Assembly: GCA_030699205.1 (NCBI GenBank)
Contig: JAUYJY010000007.1
Span: 1 to 26,409 of the forward strand
Source of the DNA: Candidatus Pacearchaeota archaeon
GTDB lineage: Archaea > Nanobdellota > Nanobdellia > Pacearchaeales > GW2011-AR1
Length of the DNA: 26,409 bases
Direction of reading: 5' to 3'
The notes beneath the pieces were generated by a model. The model was not told where the DNA came from and did not search any database. It saw only the letters and a program-made list of their open reading frames with translations. How positions within the stretch are numbered: the first letter of the stretch is position 1; every line of letters begins with the position of its first letter. This document shows, piece after piece, positions 7,067 through 14,689 of the stretch. Position numbers and translations under genes: made by a program.

Positions 7067-7930
7067 GAGATTGTGAAAATCATGATGGGTTTTTTCAATC
7101 ATTTCAAATTCTATATCATATTGACCTATGGCTATTGTTATATAAATTGTATCTTTTTGGTTTATAATAAATGAGATTATTTTTTCAATATTTTCTTTTG
7201 AAGTATCTTTTAAATTTAGCATTACTTTTCTTTGAGTGTATCCTAGAATTTTATGATTTATTTTAATGTTGAAACAAGTAATTATCTTTTCCTTAACTAA
7301 TTTTTTTATTCTTCTTTGAGCTGTTTTTACATTTGATTTTAGTTTTCTTGCTATTTCAGTTGAGGGAAGTCTTCCTTCCAAAGATAGTAATTTGATAAGT
7401 CTAAAATCAAAGTCATCTAGTTTAGAGTTAGTTATTCTTTCTCCGGTAAGTTGGAAACTCCTATCTTGTTTTTCTAAAAGATATTTATTTTTTAGATAAT
7501 ATACTTTGGTCATAATAGAAAAAAATTTCTTTTGGATATATTTTCCAAACTTTCTATTTATTTCATTGTATACTTCTTCGAATTCTATTATGTTTTTACT
7601 CCAGACTACATATAAAAAATCTAAATCTCCGTTCATCTCAACAACCCATGTAACTTTTGGATGTTTCTTTAAGAAATCTAAAAATCTTTTCTCGGTGGAA
7701 GAATCCATTTCTGTTTTCATGTAAACTCTATAAAAAGTCATTCCTATTTTGTAAGGGTCAATTACAGCATAATAGCCTTCTATTACTCCTCTTTTCTCTA
7801 AATTTTTTATTCTATAGTGGATTACTTCTTTAGACAATCTTGTTTTATTACTTATATCTTTTAAGCTTGCTCTTGCATTAAGACTTAGGTGAAAAAGTAT
7901 TTCTTTGTCTTTTTTATCAATTTGCATCAT
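6959..7930 (-). CDS. tandem Lrp/AsnC-family transcription regulator
   Basis: A 323-aa protein that is two Lrp/AsnC units in one chain. Unit 1 has a winged helix-turn-helix (about 3-60, IDKKDKEILFHLSLNARASL then SKEVIHYRIKNLEKRGVI) and a RAM-like sensing domain (about 62-150). Unit 2 repeats this: HTH about 170-230 (LDDFDFRLIKLLSLEGRLPS) and RAM-like domain about 232-315. Canonical Lrp proteins are ~150 aa and pair two HTH domains by dimerising. This one may bind DNA as a built-in pseudo-dimer. It is divergent from the two-gene pair at 8024, which is its most obvious target. Its 3' end overlaps the truncated gene at 6665. Confidence 0.88.
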   Translation of the reverse strand: MMQIDKKDKEILFHLSLNARASLKDISNKTRLSKEVIHYRIKNLEKRGVIEGYYAVIDPYKIGMTFYRVYMKTEMDSSTEKRFLDFLKKHPKVTWVVEMNGDLDFLYVVWSKNIIEFEEVYNEINRKFGKYIQKKFFSIMTKVYYLKNKYLLEKQDRSFQLTGERITNSKLDDFDFRLIKLLSLEGRLPSTEIARKLKSNVKTAQRRIKKLVKEKIITCFNIKINHKILGYTQRKVMLNLKDTSKENIEKIISFIINQKDTIYITIAIGQYDIEFEMIEKTHHDFHNLLKEIKNKFPRMIKEYFTLIFYDEPKVGQIGEINKE

Positions 7931-8023
7931 TTTTTAAAATAAAGTCCTTTAACTTGAAAGTATGGGTGGATATTTAAATTTTTTGGTAGGAAATTTTAAT
8001 AATCTAAATTATTTAGGGTTTTT

Positions 8024-8275
8024 ATGGAAAAATCATTAGATGATAAAATGAAAGAAGAAGGTTTTGAAAGAGTTGGGGTTGTCTCAAGAAGGTCAGATGG
8101 AGCCCTGATCATTCCTAAAAATATAGTTCCTACAAAAGATTCTTATGAACTTAGTATCGAGAAGATGTATGCTAAGATAATGATAATTCCTGAAGATACT
8201 CAAGGAAGAATATTTATCGGAGGGCTTTATGTTATTTATGGAAGAAAGGAAAGTGGGTGGAAAAAAGATGAGTGA
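8024..8275 (+). CDS. small hypothetical protein, 83 aa
   Basis: An unrecognised 83-aa soluble protein beginning MEKSLDDKMKEEGF, with alternating hydrophobic stretches that suggest beta strands (RVGVVSRR, ALIIPKNIV, AKIMIIP, IFIGGLYVIYG). It overlaps the next gene by 8 nt (the sequence ATGAGTGA holds the next start and this stop), so the two are almost certainly co-translated. It is transcribed divergently from the Lrp-like regulator across a ~90-nt AT-rich spacer with TTTAAA-like elements on both strands. Confidence 0.7.
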   Translation: MEKSLDDKMKEEGFERVGVVSRRSDGALIIPKNIVPTKDSYELSIEKMYAKIMIIPEDTQGRIFIGGLYVIYGRKESGWKKDE

Positions 8276-8978
8276 TTATAACGCTAGATGTAATTTACCT
8301 CATGAAGAGACTAATCGTTTTAAAGTTTATAGTGGTCAAATTAATGAAACTATCCCAAGACTTCTTTTTGATCGTCGGACTTTTATGAGCGTAGCAGATC
8401 ATGTTCAAAGAAGAATGGAAGTCAGAAGAGAAGAGATTAGTTCTTTTTATTTAGGTCACTGTTTTTTTACATCAGATTTTTTGGTTAATACTCGGGAAGG
8501 AAAAAAGGTTAAGGTCGTTCTGGATCTGGATGAAAAAAATTTACAAAAAATTAATCCTAAAAAAAGATTAGTATGTGGTACTGGAATATTGCTTGATGAT
8601 GGAGTATATGATAGTATTCCGGGATTCGAAATAAAAAAAGAAGAAATAGGAAAAATAGACGAACCTCTTTCAAGAATGGAGGCAAAAACTCATTTTATTT
8701 GGAGAATTTTATTGAGACATCCAGGTTTTGTTCCAAAGGAAAAGGCAGTTCCAGGATTATTAGAAGAAGCAGTTGATTTCTTTTTTAGTAAAGGAAAAGA
8801 AGATTTTGGTTACGAAGAAGCTATGACTGTTAGACTAGGCTATTCGCTTAAATATAGGTCGACAAAATCTTCTGAAATGCTAAATCCTTGGGCTATTTAT
8901 GGATCAAAAGGTGGTTGTACGGTCGATTCAAGATCAGGATTCAATTATGGTCAAGGTTTAATTGTTGGAGAAAAATAG
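8268..8978 (+). CDS. hypothetical protein, 236 aa, coupled to preceding gene
   Basis: An unrecognised protein. I start it at the ATG at 8268 (MSDYNARCNL) rather than the in-frame ATG at 8229, because 8268 gives the classic 8-nt overlap with the preceding stop and has a purine-rich stretch (GGTGGAAAAAAG) just upstream. The sequence is soluble and charged, with two beta-like segments (KKVKVVLDLDEKN and KRLVCGTGILLDDGVYDSIPG) and a helical middle (about 155-195). The end reads RSGFNYGQGLIVGEK. No signal peptide, no membrane helix. The pair 8024/8268 and the Lrp regulator form a ~2 kb block bounded by two broken genes. Confidence 0.75.
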   Translation: MSDYNARCNLPHEETNRFKVYSGQINETIPRLLFDRRTFMSVADHVQRRMEVRREEISSFYLGHCFFTSDFLVNTREGKKVKVVLDLDEKNLQKINPKKRLVCGTGILLDDGVYDSIPGFEIKKEEIGKIDEPLSRMEAKTHFIWRILLRHPGFVPKEKAVPGLLEEAVDFFFSKGKEDFGYEEAMTVRLGYSLKYRSTKSSEMLNPWAIYGSKGGCTVDSRSGFNYGQGLIVGEK

Positions 8979-9031
8979 TTAACTCTCTTACCTAAAATAT
9001 AAAAACTCTTATTTATTTTCTAATTATTGTA

Positions 9032-9400
9032 TATAAACAGGCACCCTTAGGATTTGTGCTTAATGCGCTTGAGCCTCATCTTGATAAAGAAAATCTTGAT
9101 GTTCATTACAACAAACATCATGTTGCTTACATAAAGAAGTTTAATGATGCTGTTGCAGGAACAGAGTATGCAGATGCTGATTTGAAGGTTTTGATTAAGA
9201 ATGTCGAGAGTTTGCCGAATAATTTGAAGACGGCTATTAGAAATAATGGGGGTGGGGCTTGGAATCATTCTTTTTTTTTGGACTTGTCTTTGTCCTGAAA
9301 GTGAGAGTGGGAAGCCTTTAGAAAATACACTGACTTTGATTGAGGAGTCTTTTAGGAAGTTTTGAATGGGGGGGGTTGCATGGCATTTTTGTTTTTGGAT
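9032..9400 (+). pseudogene. sod: broken Fe/Mn superoxide dismutase
   Basis: The translation matches Fe/Mn superoxide dismutase: LNALEPHLDKENLDVHYNKHH with the first metal-binding His, then SLPNNLKTAIRNNGGGAWNHSFF with the second. The gene is damaged in three ways. There is no ATG in frame at the expected start (homology can be read from about 9032; a GTG at 9056 is the only candidate). A frameshift in the run of eight T after AATCATTC moves the frame from FFWTCLCPES to an early stop at 9296-9298. The C-terminal domain with the other Asp and His ligands is missing: after a stop at about 9363 only a few bases resembling its GxAW region remain. The enzyme cannot be functional. Repeat copy B follows. 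Confidence 0.85.
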
Positions 9401-9431
9401 TTGTTAAAATTATCAAGAAGTTTTTTAAGTA

Positions 9432-9527
9432 AATATATAGCAGAAGACAAAATATTTGAACAGTTTTTTGTTCTTCCGCTAATAGTTTAAGACAAATACT
9501 ATTCAATTATAAATGTCTTAGACTATA
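9432..9527 (+). repeat. MITE-like repeat, copy B (internally deleted)
   Basis: It shares the left end of copy C (AATATATAGCAGAAGACAAA) and the right end of copies A and C, including the 15-bp inverted arms (9484-9498 and 9510-9524) around the loop CTATTCAATTA. Relative to copy C it lacks a 94-nt interior (26250-26343), with ATAT at both edges of the deletion. It lies between the dismutase remnant and the 3' end of the gene at 9540. Confidence 0.85.
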
Positions 9528-9539
9528 CTACAATGTAAA

Positions 9540-10247
9540 TTATATGGCATTGATTAATTTGGTAATCTTATCTTGATTACAGCGAGGCTGGCTGTTTTCT
9601 TCATAAAAGTCTAAGGTGCTGATTATTCTGTTTTCTTTTTGAATTATGGTTTCATAATAAATCATATATTCTCCTTCTCCGATTTCTGAGCGTCTTGTTA
9701 TGGTGAAGGATTTATCATTTATTATTTTAATGGTGTTAATGTCTTTTTCGGCATTAAGTTTTGATATGTTTAATCTTCTGTTGAAAAAATTCGTTGTGTC
9801 TCCTATATTTTCAAAAAACTGTATTGTTAAACTAAATTGACTTAAAGGTTTTAAGTTTTTTGTGGTTTCTGTTTGATTATTTTCTATTAGATTCTTTTCT
9901 AGTTTGCCACTTTGGGAAGTCATATCTTTTGGTATTAGGGGAAGCATCTGTTCTAAGGGGTTAGTTCCATAGGCACAGGTTGCGGGAAGGTATGTCTGGA
10001 AATCAGATGGACTTGAGTTTTGAAGGAAAGTTTTAAGGAATGGGTTGTCGTACCAATACTCTTTAGGGATATATATTATTTTTGCAGGGTCACAAGTTTC
10101 CTCTATTGCAGGAGTTAATGCCTCGCAATCTTCATCAACTTGATTTAAATTATATATTTTTTCTTTTGACTCCGGATTTAATGAGTAGATAATTACTGCA
10201 ACGATTATGGCGAGAATAATTATTATTGGAATGATGAATTTCTTCAT
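9540..10247 (-). CDS. membrane-anchored exported protein, unknown
   Basis: A 235-aa protein with one strong N-terminal transmembrane helix (about residues 4-22, FIIPIIIILAIIVAVIIYS) after MKK, and a long extracellular part of no recognised family. Cysteines are few (DCEALT, TCDPAK, ATCAYG, RCNQD) and could form two disulfides. The outer region has beta-like strands near 135-220. It lies 36 nt after the EF-hand lipoprotein gene and may be the last gene of the ftsY transcript. Like the gene at 153, its 3' end sits directly beside a copy of the repeat. Confidence 0.7.
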   Translation of the reverse strand: MKKFIIPIIIILAIIVAVIIYSLNPESKEKIYNLNQVDEDCEALTPAIEETCDPAKIIYIPKEYWYDNPFLKTFLQNSSPSDFQTYLPATCAYGTNPLEQMLPLIPKDMTSQSGKLEKNLIENNQTETTKNLKPLSQFSLTIQFFENIGDTTNFFNRRLNISKLNAEKDINTIKIINDKSFTITRRSEIGEGEYMIYYETIIQKENRIISTLDFYEENSQPRCNQDKITKLINAI

Positions 10248-10283
10248 ATAATATTGTAGAGTGATTAGTATTAAATGTTTTCT

Positions 10284-10535
10284 TTATTCGTGTTTTCTTG
10301 GATTCCAAGTTAAATCTCTTAGGAAGTTGTCAATTTCTTCTTTAGATATTACTCCGTCTTTGTTTCTGTCATAATGCCTTAGGATTGCGTTTAATTGTTC
10401 TCTAAATTGAGATTTTGAGGCTATTTCATATAGTGCTTTTCTGTCTATTGAATATGCTTCATTTAATGGAACTGTTCCACAGCTTGGAAGAAGAGATACT
10501 GTTGCAATCACAAGATAGGATAATGTTTTTCTCAT
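10284..10535 (-). CDS. EF-hand lipoprotein, 83 aa
   Basis: A small exported protein. Residues 1-18 are a signal peptide ending LLPSC, and Cys19 fits a lipidation site. It carries one canonical EF-hand loop, DRNKDGVISKEE (residues 56-67), with Asp at positions 1 and 5, Gly at 6, Ile at 8 and Glu at 12, all as needed for calcium binding. Helices flank the loop on both sides (FREQLNAILRHY and EIDNFLRDL). A single EF hand suggests that it dimerises or uses a degenerate partner. It begins 45 nt after ftsY ends and is followed by another anchored protein. Confidence 0.8.
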   Translation of the reverse strand: MRKTLSYLVIATVSLLPSCGTVPLNEAYSIDRKALYEIASKSQFREQLNAILRHYDRNKDGVISKEEIDNFLRDLTWNPRKHE

Positions 10536-10580
10536 ATTGTTTTTTGATTTTTTTTGTTTTTGATGAAGATTTTTTCATTT

Positions 10581-11804
10581 TTAGTCTAAACCTAAGTTTT
10601 TTAGGATTTTTTCTTTTTTGAAGATTTCAAGGTCTTTGTAATCTTGTCCGACGCCAAGGAAGTATATTGGCTTTTTTGTTACGTAAGAAACTGATAATGG
10701 TGTTCCTCCCTTTTCATCTACATCTGCTTTGCTTAGAATTATTCCGTCGATGCCAACAGCTTCATTGAATGTTTTTACTTGTTCAATTGCGTCGTTTCCT
10801 GCAATGCTCTCTCCTACAAATATTTTTAAGTTTGGTTTGATGATTCTAATAATTTTTTCCATTTGTTTGATTAAATTTTCTTTTGTGTACATTCTTCCTG
10901 CAGTGTCGATTAGGACTACTTTTATTTTATGTTGTTCTGCATATTTTACTGCATCAAAAGCTACGGATGTTGGATCTGAGCCGTAATCGTGTTTTATTAT
11001 CGGGACTTTTAGGATTTTAGCGTGGGTTTCTAATTGTTGTATTGCTGCGGCTCTGAATGTGTCTGCGGCCGCAAGAACTACGGAGATTCCCTGAGATTTT
11101 AATTTGTGAGCAAGTTTTGCCACGGATGTTGTTTTTCCAGAGCCATTTATTCCAAAGAAGATTATTTTGAAGGGAACTAATGATTTTTTTATTTGTTCAA
11201 TTAAATCGGGGGGATTGATTAAGACATTTTCTATTGATTGTTTTAAACTTATGGTTATTGTTTCTTCTATTTTTCCTTTTTTTACTTCTAAACCAACAAG
11301 GTCTTTTGAGATGTCTTCTTTTATTTTATCTACCACTTCCAATGCGACGTTATTTTCAAGAAGGATTAGTTCTAAAGGTTCTAAGATTTCATCTACCTGG
11401 GATTGGTTAATTGTGGATGTTGTGAATTTTGAAGTTATTCTTGAGAAGAATGATTTTTTTTCTTTTTGAATTAATGGTGAATCTTCAGAGTTATCTTGTT
11501 GTGTAGATTCTTGGATTTGAGATTCTTTTTCAGGCAAGGTTTGGGTTTTCGCTGAGGGTGTTTGTTCAGAAATTTCCGGCTCATATTTGAGTTTTCCAGA
11601 ATCAAATTTTAAGGGAATCTCTTTTAATTTTTTGGCTTGTTTTTTTAGTTCTTTGTCTGAAGGAAGTTTTTTTAAAGATGATTTTTTTTCTTTTGATTTG
11701 GGGATTGTTTTGGAAGCTTCTTTTGGTTTTTTGGCTGGTTTTTCTTCTTTTTCTTCTGACTTGCCCAGCCAGCCCTTTAGTTTGTTTTTTAATGACTTGA
11801 ACAT
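10581..11804 (-). CDS. ftsY: signal recognition particle receptor FtsY
   Basis: The membrane-associated GTPase that receives SRP54-ribosome complexes. The 407 residues comprise a long Lys/Glu-rich N-terminal region (about 1-110, low complexity, likely the membrane-contact part), a helical N domain (about 120-190) and the G domain. Its motifs are GINGSGKTTSVAKLA, DTFRAAAIQQLE, DTAGR, the G4-like SKADVDEKGG and GVGQDYKDLEIF near the end. A TATA-like ATCTTAAAAC lies about 25-32 nt upstream on the minus strand (about 11828-11837), which fits leaderless expression. It is separate from srp54 but in the same window. Confidence 0.97.
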   Translation of the reverse strand: MFKSLKNKLKGWLGKSEEKEEKPAKKPKEASKTIPKSKEKKSSLKKLPSDKELKKQAKKLKEIPLKFDSGKLKYEPEISEQTPSAKTQTLPEKESQIQESTQQDNSEDSPLIQKEKKSFFSRITSKFTTSTINQSQVDEILEPLELILLENNVALEVVDKIKEDISKDLVGLEVKKGKIEETITISLKQSIENVLINPPDLIEQIKKSLVPFKIIFFGINGSGKTTSVAKLAHKLKSQGISVVLAAADTFRAAAIQQLETHAKILKVPIIKHDYGSDPTSVAFDAVKYAEQHKIKVVLIDTAGRMYTKENLIKQMEKIIRIIKPNLKIFVGESIAGNDAIEQVKTFNEAVGIDGIILSKADVDEKGGTPLSVSYVTKKPIYFLGVGQDYKDLEIFKKEKILKNLGLD

Positions 11805-11905
11805 ATAGTTATATGGCTTGGGGGTGTTTTAAGATTTGCTATGTTACCTTAAAGGGTGTTTAGTTTTTCAATAATCTTTATTAAGTAGAGTGTATTTATT
11901 AAGGA

Positions 11906-13171
11906 ATGAAAGGAATTTTTTTAATTGTTGATGGTGTTGCTGATGAAGGGAATGTGTCTTTGGATTGGAAGACTCCGTTGGAAGCAGCTAAGACACCAAA
12001 TTTAGACGAGATTGCTAAAAAGGGGAGGGTGGATTATTGTTATCCTGTCAAGGAAGGAGTTATTCCACAATCTTCGAGTGCAATAATTTCTTTATTTGGT
12101 TATGAGCCTAATGAAGTTTCAAGAGGGGTTTTAGAGGCAATGGGTGCGGGAATTGAATTGAAGAGAGGGGATTTAGCCTTAAGGTGCAATTTTGCAACTA
12201 TTGAAAATATTGAAAGCTTGAATTTGTTGGATCGAAGGGCTGGAAGAACTTTGACTAATAAAGAGGCAAGGATACTTGCAAAAGCAATTAATGAACAAGT
12301 GAAGTTGCCATTTAAATTTGAGTTTAGGTCTACGAATCAACATAGAGGTGTTTTGATATTTAGAGGAGGGTTTTCAGATAATATTTCAAACATCGACCCT
12401 CATTATGGAATTGGAGTTGTTAGAGAAAATAATGCGGGGAATGTTTCTTTTTCAAAGCCATTAGATGATGAAGAGGATTCAAGATTGAGTGCCGAGTTAG
12501 TTAATAATTTTGTCAGAAAAAGCCACGATGTTTTAAAGGGTCATACTTTAAATTTTGGAAGAGCATCAAAGGGATTATACATCGCTAATTTTCTTCTTTG
12601 CAGAGATGCCGGAAACAGAAAACCCGCATTTAAGAAATTGAAAGGAAAATGGATGGCGTTAGGCTATATGCCTTTGGGAATTGGGATAGCAAGGGCTTTG
12701 AAAATGGATGTTTTTAGATTTAATTATCCAAAGATGAAAAGCATTGACGTTTATGAGAATCTAAATGTTGGCTTGAAAAAATCAATAAGATACACAATTA
12801 AAATGATTAAAAAATTTAAGAACAAATATGATTATTTTTATGTTCATATAAAAGAGACGGATGTTCCCGGATTGGATAATAAACCATTTGAAAAAGTAAA
12901 GATGATTGAATTATTAGATAGGAGATTGTTTTCATATTTAAGGAGTGTTGTTGAAAAACAGAAGGTTAAATTAGTTATTGCTTCTGATCATGTGACTTCT
13001 TCTAAAAGGAAGAAGTATGTTTCTGGTTCTGTTCCTGTTTTGTTTTTTGACCCTGAAAATACAAGAATGAATGAACACAGATTTACAGAGGAAGACGCTT
13101 TGAAGGGGAGGAAAATTTCGGGAAGGAAACTGCTTGAAAGAACATTGTTTTTAAGTAGAAAAACGATTTAA
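11906..13171 (+). CDS. apgM: ApgM-family phosphoglycerate mutase homologue with altered metal site
   Basis: A 421-aa member of the archaeal cofactor-independent phosphoglycerate mutase family (alkaline-phosphatase superfamily), which interconverts 3- and 2-phosphoglycerate using two metal ions and a serine. Conserved here: VDG (Asp9), a Ser at about 56 in PQSSSAIISLFGYEP, DRRAGR, HRGVLIFRGG, DPHYG, KETD (Asp319), DNKPFEKVK and SDH (Asp361, His362). Changed: the His expected in TDxxGHD is Leu323, the His expected in xHSGxPVP is Val372, and the GSDTAH motif around the serine reads SSSAI. Those two His are ligands of one metal. The enzyme may be inactive or act on another substrate. Transcribed just upstream of gins51. 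Confidence 0.9.
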   Translation: MKGIFLIVDGVADEGNVSLDWKTPLEAAKTPNLDEIAKKGRVDYCYPVKEGVIPQSSSAIISLFGYEPNEVSRGVLEAMGAGIELKRGDLALRCNFATIENIESLNLLDRRAGRTLTNKEARILAKAINEQVKLPFKFEFRSTNQHRGVLIFRGGFSDNISNIDPHYGIGVVRENNAGNVSFSKPLDDEEDSRLSAELVNNFVRKSHDVLKGHTLNFGRASKGLYIANFLLCRDAGNRKPAFKKLKGKWMALGYMPLGIGIARALKMDVFRFNYPKMKSIDVYENLNVGLKKSIRYTIKMIKKFKNKYDYFYVHIKETDVPGLDNKPFEKVKMIELLDRRLFSYLRSVVEKQKVKLVIASDHVTSSKRKKYVSGSVPVLFFDPENTRMNEHRFTEEDALKGRKISGRKLLERTLFLSRKTI

Positions 13172-13196
13172 GTCAGAATAGGTAGACACAATAATT

Positions 13197-13205
13197 CTTA
13201 TAAAC
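13197..13205 (+). promoter_or_regulatory. TATA box for gins51
   Basis: CTTATAAAC lies 21-29 nt upstream of the ATG at 13226, which predicts a leaderless transcript separate from apgM. Confidence 0.5.
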
Positions 13206-13225
13206 TATGAGGGGATTTTTGTTAT

Positions 13226-13774
13226 ATGGTTAGTTATGAAAATTTGTATGAATTTTTGAGAAAGGAGAAATATAGCGAACAATTGCAAAAACTTCCTGCG
13301 GATTTTGTAAAGCAGTTTTCAGATTATTTGTGCGAACATAAAAGAAATATTTCAAAAAATGGAGATTTTTTTTCTGAAGAAATTTTAAGTGCAAAGAAAG
13401 AATATGAAAATTCTATGATTATTTTTAGCGAGTTAATTCTCAGGAGGAAGAAGAAGATTTTGAATTTGGTTTTTGTTGCCGCTGAGACCGGAGTTATGAA
13501 AAAAGATTTTGATGATTTGCTTCCCTTTGAAAAAGATTTATTTGAAAGGCTTGTTCTTGCAGTAGATGATGCAGGGAATTCTGTTAATCAAGCATTGTCT
13601 AATTGTTCTTTGGAAAATCTTTCTAAAGAAGTTGTTATTCAAGAGGATGTTGAAGAGTTTGTTGATATGTTCGGAGAGTTTATAGGTCCATTCAAGAAAG
13701 GCCAGAAAGTTTCTTTGGACGGCAGGGTTGCAGATGTTTTGATTTCTGGAGGAAAGGCAGAAGTTGTTGGGTGA
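13226..13774 (+). CDS. gins51: GINS complex subunit, Gins51 (Sld5/Psf1-like)
   Basis: A 182-aa subunit of the archaeal GINS complex, which joins the MCM helicase and the Cdc45/RecJ-like protein at the replication fork. The N-terminal A domain opens with SYENLYEFLRKEKYSEQLQK and LPADFVKQFSDYL, the usual Gins51 start, and continues as helices to about 125 (SELILRRKKKILNLV is a typical conserved helix). The C-terminal B domain (about 130-182) includes VEEFVDMFGEFIGPFKKGQK and ends in LISGGKAEVVG, matching the small beta domain. The A-then-B order is that of Gins51 rather than Gins23. It is preceded by its own TATA box. Confidence 0.9.
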   Translation: MVSYENLYEFLRKEKYSEQLQKLPADFVKQFSDYLCEHKRNISKNGDFFSEEILSAKKEYENSMIIFSELILRRKKKILNLVFVAAETGVMKKDFDDLLPFEKDLFERLVLAVDDAGNSVNQALSNCSLENLSKEVVIQEDVEEFVDMFGEFIGPFKKGQKVSLDGRVADVLISGGKAEVVG

Positions 13775-13856
13775 ATAATTGTTAAATATATAGTATAATC
13801 TGTTACAGGGCGGTAGTAGGATAAATATTTAAAGAGGTGAGTATGTTTTGATTCTA

Positions 13857-14441
13857 ATGGATTTTAAGATTTTGGTAACCAAAAAATATTCAATTTGGGT
13901 TCTTGGGGTATTATTTTTAGTGTCTTTTGTGTTGTTGGGGGTTGGATATAATAGCTTTCATGTTTCCGTGTTTGACAAACAATCAGACTTCTTATCTGTG
14001 CAACCTTCTTTTCAAACAGGTACTTCTTTTGCATGTCCTAGTACTAATCTTGCCATTCCGCATGGTGGTGATGGGGATTATTCGACGTTCTTTGGGAGTG
14101 AAATATTAGTCGATGGGGGGAGTTACCTCGATCCTGACTTTGATTTAGCGTGTCAAACCCTTCTTCAAGATAATTATCCAAATCTAGCTGCGGAAGCTGT
14201 TGCAGCAGCTGATGCTCTTGCTATTGCAGATTGCCAGAAAGTTACACCTGCTCCCTGTGCTGGTCAGTGTCAGCAAAGTGTTACTTTTCCTGACTGTGTC
14301 GCAGTAAGCGGTACGCCATTTGTGTATCTTTATTACATAAGCTCTACAAATTCTTTCCCTCCATATACTGCCCGTTGTTCTATCCGAGTTATTTCACACG
14401 CAGTTGGGACTTATGATGTGATGTGTGAAGAACATTATTAA
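13857..14441 (+). CDS. membrane-anchored Cys-containing exported protein, unknown
   Basis: A 194-aa protein with one transmembrane helix (about residues 12-31, YSIWVLGVLFLVSFVLLGVG) and an outer domain with about nine cysteines, including APCAGQCQQ and the final MCEEHY. There is an Ala-rich helical stretch (AAEAVAAADALAIADCQ) near residues 112-128. No family recognised. I favour the ATG at 13857: a TATA-like AAATATTTAAA at 13823-13833 lies 24-34 nt upstream, as for other leaderless genes here. A Shine-Dalgarno-like GAGGTGA (13834-13840) instead fits an in-frame TTG at 13848, which would add three residues. Confidence 0.7.
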   Translation: MDFKILVTKKYSIWVLGVLFLVSFVLLGVGYNSFHVSVFDKQSDFLSVQPSFQTGTSFACPSTNLAIPHGGDGDYSTFFGSEILVDGGSYLDPDFDLACQTLLQDNYPNLAAEAVAAADALAIADCQKVTPAPCAGQCQQSVTFPDCVAVSGTPFVYLYYISSTNSFPPYTARCSIRVISHAVGTYDVMCEEHY

Positions 14442-14477
14442 TTTTATTAGATAAATTAGTGTGTTTAGTATTTGCCT

Positions 14478-14579
14478 TTATTTTTTATGTATTTCTTCCC
14501 ATGAATTCTCTTCAGATATTTCCAGTGCTTTTTTAAAGAAATTTATTCTATCTGGTTTTGATTTGAACGATATTCTTTA
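14478..14579 (-). pseudogene. possible gene remnant, 32 codons without a start
   Basis: Between stop codons at 14577-14579 and 14478-14480 on the minus strand, a frame reads like the natural C-terminal helix of a small protein (KALEISEENSWEEIHKK, rich in Lys and Glu). There is no ATG, GTG or TTG start and nothing upstream in frame. It is most simply a decayed gene end, but chance cannot be excluded at this length. Confidence 0.25.
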
Positions 14580-14656
14580 GTTCATTAAGAATAAAAATCT
14601 TCATTTAGGTATTATGTTTCTTAGCTATATAGGTTGGTGATATTTTAAGGAAAAAG

Positions 14657-14665
14657 CTTAAATAG
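14657..14665 (+). promoter_or_regulatory. TATA box for tRNA-Thr
   Basis: CTTAAATAG ends 25 nt before the first base of the tRNA, the normal archaeal promoter position. Confidence 0.5.
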
Positions 14666-14689
14666 AATGTTTTAAATTTCTTTTTATTC

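Noticed and set aside
13843..13851. ATG directly after GAGGTGA as the start of the anchored protein gene
   Set aside because: That frame stops after two codons (ATG TTT TGA). The long frame starts at 13857, or possibly at TTG 13848.
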